This document shows positions 1-5,124 of a DNA stretch of 5,124 bases, in pieces. Both the position numbers and the translations under genes were made by a program. The stretch covers positions 1 to 5,124 of the forward strand of contig CAMGAL010000174.1 in assembly GCA_946007445.1 (NCBI GenBank), given 5' to 3'. This stretch comes from an uncultured Mediterranea sp. (GTDB lineage: Bacteria > Bacteroidota > Bacteroidia > Bacteroidales > Bacteroidaceae). The notes under the pieces were generated by a model. The model had not been told where the DNA came from and made no database searches. It worked only from the letters and a program-made list of their open reading frames with translations. The stretch's first letter is position 1, and each line of letters begins with the position of its first letter.

Positions 1-2588
1 GTCACCTTGTAGTTCCAGATTTCATTGATGGGTTTACCGATGAACCAGCTGCTGGTTTTATAGTCCATCTCCTTACGGCCCACCAGGTTTCCATTGATGT
101 CGTAGATGTCCTGATACTCGTAGAAGAGGTGTTTGATGCGGTTCTTGTTGTAGGAGATGTTGAAGGTGGTGTTCCACTCAAAATTCTTGTTTCGGATATT
201 GGTTGAGCTGAGCGAGAGTTCCACACCGGTGTTGTCCACCTGTCCGAGGTTGGTGGTGATATTGGAGAAGCCCGTGAAGCTCTGCAGAGGCTGGCTCATG
301 ATCATGTCGTTGGTGTGCATGACGTAGAAGTCGAGCGTACCGGTCAGACGGTCGTCGAGGAAGCCGAAGTCCAGAGCGAAGTTCCAGGACTTGGTCTTCT
401 CCCACTGCAGGGTGGGATTGGCCATGCGGTCGGCCATGAGGTAGCGCATCAGGTCGAGCTCGCCGCTCTTGTTGAGGTAGCCCTGATAGGCACCGCCACC
501 GGCATAGAGATTAGCCAGCGCCACGTAGGGGCTGGAGAGGGAACGGTTACCGTTGCCACCATAGGAGACGCGCAGCTTACCACTGCTCATGCGGATGGCC
601 TGCAGGGGCTTCTGCATGAACTTCTCGTTGCCGAAGTTCCATGCCAAGGCTACCGAGGGAAACCAGGCATAGGGATTGGAGGATCCGAAAGCCGAATATC
701 CGTCGCGACGGATGGAGGTGGTCAGCATGTAACGGTCATCGTAGGAGTAGAAGAGGCGGGCCAGCAAGCCGTCGGCCGTCTCGTGGGAGTCGTTGGTGGA
801 GTAGGAACTGTTCTCCTTAGAGCCGTTCTGGGTGTTGTGGAAACCCAGTGCGTCGGAGGGCAGGATGTTGCGGGCCTCGATGCGGTCTTGCCAGTAGCGG
901 CGCTCTTCGGCTTCCTGAGCCAGGGTGAGCACCACATGGTGAACGTCGTCGAACGTGTGGTCCCAGGTGATGGTATTGTTCAACGACCAGTCGAAACGCT
1001 TGGCCTGCTCGCGGTTGGCTCCGCGATCGTTAGGGTTGCTGCCCGGCAGGTCGGCCGACATGAAGTAGCGGTCGTAGAAGAACTGGTAGCGCGGAGCGGC
1101 ATTGAACTGGTAGGTGATGCCGAAGGGCAGCTTCACTTTGGCGTTGAAGATGGAGTTGAGCACGGTGTAGCCCTTCTCCAGCTCCAGATACTGGCGCTGG
1201 AAGTAGTAGTTGTAGCCGCGCTGCGAGTGGGTATCGTCATTGGGGTATTGCAGGTATTTCCCCTCTTCGTCCCGGAAGTCTGCATACGGACTGTTGCGCA
1301 TGAAGGCGTCCTCGTCCAGATCGATGCTGCCGTCCGAGCGATCTTGGAAGTTGACGTTGGCCCCTATCTCCAGCCAGTCAGTCACCTTGGCATTAAGCTT
1401 CATGTTGGCTCGGATGGCATGGTAGGTGTCGTCTATCAGGGCACCCTCATTGCGTAGGTAGCCCATCGAGAAGTAGTAGTCCACCTTGTCGGAAGCACCA
1501 CTGACACTGGCATTGTAGTCTTGGTTGAAGCCCGTACGGAAGGACAAGTCTTCCCAGTCGGTAGTCTTACCATCGAGGATGTTCTGCAACACGTTGCCAG
1601 TGAAGCCCAGACGCTTGGCCCAGATGCTGAGGTCGGACTCTCCCTCTTCATTCTCGGTATAGCTTCTCCAAGTGTCGAGGTCTACATCCTTCAGTTTGGC
1701 GGGATTGGTGAAGTAGTCGTACTTGCCCTTGTAGAAACCGCTCTGATAGGCTGCCCAATTGCCGTTTTCGTCGGCACCATAGGTATTCTTGGCTCTCCAG
1801 TCAGAGTAGTGCTGCAGGTAGCCTGCGGGCTTGAAGCGTTCGCGATAGGCACTGCGCTGCATCAGGCCTAGGTTAGCCGATACATTGACCACGGGCTTGC
1901 CCTGACGCCCCTTCTTGGTGGTGATGATAATGACACCATTGGCCGCCTTGGCTCCATAGACAGCTGCCGCCGAGGCATCCTTCAGGACATCAATCTGCCC
2001 AATGTCGTCGGGATTGATTTCCGAGAGTTCACCGTAGAACATCATGCCATCCAGTATCAGCAACGGGTCGTTGTGCCCACCGTCGGTGTAGAGCGAGCGC
2101 TGACCACGGATAGAGAGCGAGCCACCGCCCTTGGCATCAGCATTGTAGCCCACGTTCAGACCGGGCGTACCACGCAGGATATCCTGCACAGTCTTGGGGT
2201 TCTCATTGGCCAGCTTGTCGGGACGTACCTGGATGACCGAACCGGTCAGGTCCTTCTTGCGCATCGTGCCGTAGCCCACCACCACAACTTCTTCCAGCGC
2301 CTGGGCATCGTCTTTCAATACAACGACCAATGTCTGCCCCTTATAGGGCACCTCCTGCGACTGCAGGCCTACGAAGGAGAAGACCAACGTGGCACCTTTC
2401 GGACCGTTCAGTTGGAAACGTCCGTCCAAATCGGTGATGGTGCCCAGCGTAGAGCCTTTCACCATTACATTCACACCCGGCAAGGGTTCTCTGTTCACAT
2501 CGGTCACGACGCCCTTCATCAGGACGTTCTGAGCATAAGCCGTGACAGTCAGCAAACAGGCCATCAATAAAGTTAACTGTTTACTCAT
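1..2588 (-). CDS. SusC/RagA-family TonB-linked outer membrane receptor, 3' end cut by window edge
   Basis: This is the N-terminal 862 residues of a TonB-dependent transporter that imports oligosaccharides or similar nutrients across the outer membrane, normally with a SusD-like lipoprotein lid. I translated the whole frame and it is open to the window edge. Residues 1-19 are a signal peptide ending AYA|Q. Residues 23-92 are a carboxypeptidase-regulatory-like beta domain (GVVTD, PLPGVNV, TDLDGRFQL). EEVVVVGYGT at 99-108 is the usual TonB-box region. The plug spans about 111-228 (LTGSV, LRGTPGLNV, SIRGQRS, DPLLILDG, DVLKDASAAAVYGAKAANG, ITTKKG). Barrel signatures follow: DWEDLSFRTG 344-353, RRDGYSAFG 627-635, LRVSYGGNGN 672-681, NPTLQWEKTKSWN 724-736, NLGQVDNTGVELSL 780-793, FIGKPINEIWNYKV 849-862. 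Family members run to roughly 1000-1100 residues, so perhaps 150-200 are missing to the left. There is no N-terminal STN domain, so sigma/anti-sigma signalling is unlikely. ATG 2588 is the first start after an in-frame stop. The family call is secure; the substrate is unknown. Confidence 0.97.
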   Translation of the reverse strand, partial: MSKQLTLLMACLLTVTAYAQNVLMKGVVTDVNREPLPGVNVMVKGSTLGTITDLDGRFQLNGPKGATLVFSFVGLQSQEVPYKGQTLVVVLKDDAQALEEVVVVGYGTMRKKDLTGSVIQVRPDKLANENPKTVQDILRGTPGLNVGYNADAKGGGSLSIRGQRSLYTDGGHNDPLLILDGMMFYGELSEINPDDIGQIDVLKDASAAAVYGAKAANGVIIITTKKGRQGKPVVNVSANLGLMQRSAYRERFKPAGYLQHYSDWRAKNTYGADENGNWAAYQSGFYKGKYDYFTNPAKLKDVDLDTWRSYTENEEGESDLSIWAKRLGFTGNVLQNILDGKTTDWEDLSFRTGFNQDYNASVSGASDKVDYYFSMGYLRNEGALIDDTYHAIRANMKLNAKVTDWLEIGANVNFQDRSDGSIDLDEDAFMRNSPYADFRDEEGKYLQYPNDDTHSQRGYNYYFQRQYLELEKGYTVLNSIFNAKVKLPFGITYQFNAAPRYQFFYDRYFMSADLPGSNPNDRGANREQAKRFDWSLNNTITWDHTFDDVHHVVLTLAQEAEERRYWQDRIEARNILPSDALGFHNTQNGSKENSSYSTNDSHETADGLLARLFYSYDDRYMLTTSIRRDGYSAFGSSNPYAWFPSVALAWNFGNEKFMQKPLQAIRMSSGKLRVSYGGNGNRSLSSPYVALANLYAGGGAYQGYLNKSGELDLMRYLMADRMANPTLQWEKTKSWNFALDFGFLDDRLTGTLDFYVMHTNDMIMSQPLQSFTGFSNITTNLGQVDNTGVELSLSSTNIRNKNFEWNTTFNISYNKNRIKHLFYEYQDIYDINGNLVGRKEMDYKTSSWFIGKPINEIWNYKV
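2532..2588 (-). other. Sec signal peptide of the SusC-like receptor
   Basis: The first 19 residues have one lysine at position 3, a hydrophobic core (LTLLMACLLTV) and an A-Y-A motif directly before Gln20, as expected for signal peptidase I. The cysteine at position 11 lies inside the core without a lipobox, so this is not read as a lipoprotein. This agrees with an integral outer-membrane beta-barrel. Confidence 0.85.
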
Positions 2589-2607
2589 GTTGTTTAATTT
2601 TTTTTGA
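2589..2607 (-). promoter_or_regulatory. 19-bp A-rich leader between the lipoprotein stop and the receptor start
   Basis: Read on the minus strand, this gap is TCAAAAAAAATTAAACAAC followed by the receptor ATG. It has no GGAGG-like Shine-Dalgarno sequence. An unstructured A-rich leader is the usual translation-initiation context in Bacteroidetes. The reading frame upstream of the ATG meets TAA after nine codons and none of these nine is a usable start, which fixes the start at 2588. The short gap and the lack of a terminator support co-transcription with the lipoprotein gene. A weak, all-A/T 6-bp inverted repeat (2593-2598 and 2607-2612) overlaps the lipoprotein stop codon. Confidence 0.6.
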
Positions 2608-5052
2608 TTAAAAGGTTAATATTGAAGATTGATTAAGTTTCGCTTCCAGCAGACGGATGAAGTAGCCTCCCACCACCGAACGGGCTTGAAATCCCCGCTG
2701 GCGGGCAGAGTCGGTCTGCATCCAGTCGGACATAGGCACACGGCTCTCCGTCTCGTTCATCATGCGGTGTATGGGTTCCACCAGGGCCTCGAAGGTCTCG
2801 CTATCAGGGGCCATGGTAGCTGTCCAGATGACCCAATCCGTCTTGGTATAACTCTCGCGGCAGTCCAGAGGCAGACCATAGCGGCGCTGCTGCTTCAGGT
2901 AGTAGGCCAGTTCCTTCTGAGCCACCTCTTCGGGGAAAAGCCCCCACTTAAGCAACTTGTCCCACACGAGGTTGTATTTCTGGCTCCAGGTATTCGGACG
3001 GTCGAAAGCCAGACGATAGTGATCACCATCGTCCGCCAGCTTCATCCACTGCCCGGCCATTTCCTTGGCCAAATCATAATACTTTTTCGCCACTTCCTGT
3101 TGCCCCAAAGCAGCGGCCAACTGGCTGTAGCAGCCTATGGCCACGATGGACTTTACCGAGAGGTTGGCATTGTGCGCCCAGTGACCGGCAAAGTCATCTG
3201 TACAGAGCTGGTTGTCAGGATCCAGTCCATGCTTCTCCAGATAGGCCACCCATTCGGTCAGCGACTTCCAGTGACTTTCGGCATATTGGGCATGTCCTTC
3301 TACGGCAGCAATTGCAGACGTCAGAAACAGCATGTTACCACAATCCTCCACTGGCATGTCTCCCCCATAAGTCTGTCCGTTGGCCAGCGGATAGGTACCC
3401 ACATCATGGGCAGCAAAGGGCTTTTTCCAGCGTCCGCTCTCCGTATAGTGGAAGATGGGGTTCATCATGCCCTTCAGCAGTTCCGGATTGTAGAGTAGGA
3501 AGAGCGGGGCCGAGGGGTAGGTTACATCCACCGTACCTATCGAGCCATTGCTGAAGTTCTCCTTCGAGAGGTAGAGTGTCTCGCCTTCGGCCGTCTGCAC
3601 CAGCTTGTGGGCAGCGATGGCCTGTCGGTAGGCCAGTGCGCACAGCTCGGCATAGGCACGTCCGCCCACCTTCGTGGCTTTCTCCATCAGCTCACGGTCC
3701 AGAGCCTCGCACTGCGTCATGCGCTGCCCGTACTCCTTCTCCGCCTTGGCCAGCTGGCTACCGATGGTCTGGTCTTCCTGTCTGTTCCAGTAGGGACGCA
3801 GGTTCTGGCCAAAGTATTGGATGGAGTAGATATCGTCATACGCCAGTAGCAGATGACCAGCGGCCTGCTCCACGCAGCCTAAGTCGCGCTGCAGTGTCAT
3901 ACATCCGTTCTCGTGGTCGATGTGGCTGACGGCCTCACCCTTAGGGGCCATGAGGTAGAAGTAGCCCCAATCTATACGTACGTCATCACCGCGCTTGCCG
4001 AGGATGTCTTGTCGCACACTGCCAGCCCTGACACCACTCAGGCTACCCTCCTCTACACACTCAATCACCGATGGTTGCTCCGGCTCGTCCAGCGCCCATT
4101 GCGGACCCGCCTCCCAGTGGAGACTCACCTCATGGGAACGTCCGTCTTTGGAAGTCAGGCTGTACGTCAAGTAGTTGACCGGCCGCGACACCATCTCCAT
4201 CTCCTCCAGCAGCAGGGGTGCTGTGAAGCTCAACTTCAGCTCCACTGCTCCACACTCCAGCGTGTAGTGTGTCTGGGTGGCCTGCACGTCTGCCAGACGC
4301 TGCACGGCCGAACGGGCGAAGCGCAGATACTCCTTCTTCTCCTCTTTCAGGCCAAAATCCAGCAACGCATTTCCACGGCGGTTGTGGCAGGTAGCAGCTA
4401 TAAGGTTATCTCCCTTTCTCAGCGAAGCGGTCACCTCATCTGTCAGCTTCAGCTGCACATGCTTGGCGCAGGCATCACCCGTCTCCACCACCTTGATGCC
4501 GTTGATATAGATGGTCACATCGTCATCGTGCGTATAGTCAAGGTAGATGGGACGTCCGGACAAATCGTCGGATAGTGTGAAGCTTCGACGCACCCAAATG
4601 TGTGGAGTGCCCCACTGCGTCTGTGCCACCTGTTCGCTCTCCTTCGTTCCGAAGGCCGCTGCGCCTCTCTTCCAGGCGGTGTCGTCAAATCCCAGTCTTT
4701 CCCACCCCTCTTTGGGCTGGGTCAGTGTGAAACTCCCCTGCCAGGTCTCCTCTTCCGAGCAGGGCAGCAGGGTATTCAGCTGCCGATCTTCCTGTCCGAG
4801 GAAGCGATAACTCTCTCCATCCACTGTGAGCACCCCCAGCAGAGGGAAACTGCGACCCGTCCAATGGCGCACGGGGCCGTCATACAGATTATCCTGCATC
4901 GACCATGCGCTGGTATAGGGATCGATGGTCACCAGCGGATAGGCCGGTGCCCGAAGGGTATTCACACAGCGAGGGACTTCTTCCTGCTGCCCGGCACATC
5001 CTGCCGTTGCCAGCAGACATGCCAAACCGATTATGCTATTCCTTGTTTTCAT
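2608..5052 (-). CDS. DUF4965 (glutaminase A-like) family lipoprotein, probable locus hydrolase
   Basis: This complete 814-residue secreted lipoprotein belongs to the family named after fungal glutaminase A. The catalytic half of the family is an alpha-helical-hairpin domain like those of many glycoside hydrolases. Lipobox TAGC puts the lipidated residue at Cys19. A DUF4964 segment follows at about 30-86 (NTLRAPAYPLVTIDPY, SAWS, GVLTVDG). A galactose-binding-like beta-sandwich lies at about 102-236 (GFDDTAWKRGAAAFG, IWVRRSFTL, THDDDVTIYINGIKV, CHNRRGNALLDFG). DUF5127 follows at about 247-440 (QATQTHYTLECGAVEL, FTAPLLLEEM, YDDIYSIQYFG), then DUF4965/DUF1793 helical repeats at about 450-803. The strongest motifs are AHDVGTYPLANGQ 548-560, GGDMPVEDCGNM 563-574, DDFAGHWAHNANLS 619-632, TWSQKYNLVWDKLL 688-701, YGLPLDCRESYTKTDW 725-740 and GFQARSVVGGYF 787-798. 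Asp565, Glu569, Asp619, Asp620 and Asp739 are candidate catalytic acids (inferred). An in-frame TAG two codons upstream fixes the ATG. It precedes the SusC-like gene by 19 bp. Glutamine hydrolysis is unproven; a glycan substrate is plausible. Confidence 0.93.
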   Translation of the reverse strand: MKTRNSIIGLACLLATAGCAGQQEEVPRCVNTLRAPAYPLVTIDPYTSAWSMQDNLYDGPVRHWTGRSFPLLGVLTVDGESYRFLGQEDRQLNTLLPCSEEETWQGSFTLTQPKEGWERLGFDDTAWKRGAAAFGTKESEQVAQTQWGTPHIWVRRSFTLSDDLSGRPIYLDYTHDDDVTIYINGIKVVETGDACAKHVQLKLTDEVTASLRKGDNLIAATCHNRRGNALLDFGLKEEKKEYLRFARSAVQRLADVQATQTHYTLECGAVELKLSFTAPLLLEEMEMVSRPVNYLTYSLTSKDGRSHEVSLHWEAGPQWALDEPEQPSVIECVEEGSLSGVRAGSVRQDILGKRGDDVRIDWGYFYLMAPKGEAVSHIDHENGCMTLQRDLGCVEQAAGHLLLAYDDIYSIQYFGQNLRPYWNRQEDQTIGSQLAKAEKEYGQRMTQCEALDRELMEKATKVGGRAYAELCALAYRQAIAAHKLVQTAEGETLYLSKENFSNGSIGTVDVTYPSAPLFLLYNPELLKGMMNPIFHYTESGRWKKPFAAHDVGTYPLANGQTYGGDMPVEDCGNMLFLTSAIAAVEGHAQYAESHWKSLTEWVAYLEKHGLDPDNQLCTDDFAGHWAHNANLSVKSIVAIGCYSQLAAALGQQEVAKKYYDLAKEMAGQWMKLADDGDHYRLAFDRPNTWSQKYNLVWDKLLKWGLFPEEVAQKELAYYLKQQRRYGLPLDCRESYTKTDWVIWTATMAPDSETFEALVEPIHRMMNETESRVPMSDWMQTDSARQRGFQARSVVGGYFIRLLEAKLNQSSILTF
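4996..5052 (-). other. Lipoprotein signal peptide and lipobox
   Basis: Residues 1-19 are a short type II signal sequence with Lys2 and Arg4, a hydrophobic core (IIGLACLLATA) and T-A-G-C, where Cys19 (codon 4996-4998) is the expected lipidated residue. The mature protein begins C-A-G-Q-Q-E-E. Acidic residues a few positions after the lipidated cysteine resemble the lipoprotein export signals described in Bacteroidetes, so display on the cell surface is likely but inferred. Confidence 0.88.
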
Positions 5053-5076
5053 GGACTATATTTATAAATTAACCTG

Positions 5077-5114
5077 TTGGCGGAATTAATTTAGTGCATA
5101 CTTAATTCTGCCAA
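5077..5114. repeat. 13-bp inverted repeat upstream of the lipoprotein gene
   Basis: The left arm, TTGGCGGAATTAA (5077-5089), is matched by TTAATTCTGCCAA (5102-5114). Twelve of 13 positions are complementary, and the exception is a G-T pair in the plus-strand reading. The spacer is 12 bp (5090-5101). The nearer arm begins 24 bp upstream of the lipoprotein ATG. Arm centres are 25 bp apart. No T-run follows in either direction within the window, so it does not look like an intrinsic terminator. A dimeric regulator operator or a leader hairpin is the more likely role. The function is not established. Confidence 0.7.
5097..5104 (-). promoter_or_regulatory. Possible Bacteroidetes -7 promoter element
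   Basis: On the minus strand this reads TAAGTATG, matching five of the six fixed positions of the Bacteroides -7 consensus TAnnTTTG. It would place transcription start near 5090 and a leader of about 38 nt, with the inverted repeat arms flanking or overlapping the promoter and start site. The partner TTTG element would fall at or just beyond the right window edge and cannot be checked. A poorer alternative, TAATTTAT, lies nearer the ATG at 5064-5071. This is a weak call. Confidence 0.2.
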
Positions 5115-5124
5115 TGGGCTTGTC

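Noticed and set aside
315..1457. A 380-codon plus-strand open frame antisense to the receptor gene
   Set aside because: It lies wholly inside the susC-like gene on the opposite strand. The translation is a low-complexity V/G/L/A-rich string with no domain, as expected from the complement of a GC3-rich gene. The minus-strand frame is unbroken and full of SusC motifs.
2073..2570. A 165-codon plus-strand open frame opposite the plug-domain region of the receptor
   Set aside because: The opposite strand encodes the most conserved part of SusC (carboxypeptidase-regulatory-like domain and plug), which fully explains the sequence.
1..2588. Possible truncated or pseudogene receptor because no stop codon is present
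   Set aside because: The frame runs uninterrupted to the window edge with barrel motifs in normal order, so truncation is due to the window boundary.
2593..2612. T8 run with flanking TTTAAT/ATTAAA on the plus strand, possible terminator or end of an antisense RNA
   Set aside because: The stem is six A/T pairs only and the T-run is in the loop, not after a GC-rich hairpin. No plus-strand gene needs a terminator here, and no convincing plus-strand promoter was seen for an antisense RNA.
2629..3498. A 289-codon plus-strand open frame antisense to the lipoprotein gene, with other plus-strand frames at 3913-4575 and 4600-5067
   Set aside because: All are covered by the lipoprotein gene, carry no recognisable domains or initiation context, and are explained by its codon bias.
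5060..5069. Perfect 10-bp palindrome ATTTATAAAT just upstream of the lipoprotein start
   Set aside because: It is made only of A and T in an AT-rich leader, where such short palindromes arise easily. No support for a binding site beyond composition.

Overview
The window comes from a Bacteroidales-type gut or oral bacterium (Bacteroides, Prevotella or a relative; genus not resolved). The evidence is a SusC/RagA-type TonB-linked outer-membrane receptor next to a large DUF4964/DUF5127/DUF4965/DUF1793 lipoprotein, start codons without Shine-Dalgarno sequences behind A/T-rich leaders, and AT-rich intergenic DNA between genes whose codons mostly end in G or C.

Layout: everything real is on the minus strand, so transcription runs from right to left. 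From the right edge: a 72-bp AT-rich upstream region with a striking 13-bp inverted repeat (5077-5114); a complete 814-residue lipoprotein of the glutaminase A-like (DUF4965) family (5052 to 2608); a 19-bp gap; and a SusC-like receptor starting at 2588 that runs off the left edge after 862 codons with no frameshift. No RNA gene, CRISPR array, insertion sequence or transposase was seen. The long plus-strand open frames are antisense shadows of these two genes.

Function: the pair looks like the start of a polysaccharide (or glycoconjugate) utilization locus. The lipoprotein is probably a surface or periplasmic hydrolase that acts on an extracellular nutrient. The SusC-like protein would import the product through the outer membrane using TonB energy. 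The partner SusD-like lipoprotein would be expected just beyond the left edge. The substrate cannot be read from this window. 'Glutaminase' is an inherited family label, and a glycan substrate is at least as plausible in this context.

I see no clear undescribed system. The points most worth a second look are the inverted repeat upstream of the lipoprotein gene, the enzyme-first gene order, and the AT-rich, probably acquired C-terminal tail of the lipoprotein next to the susC start.
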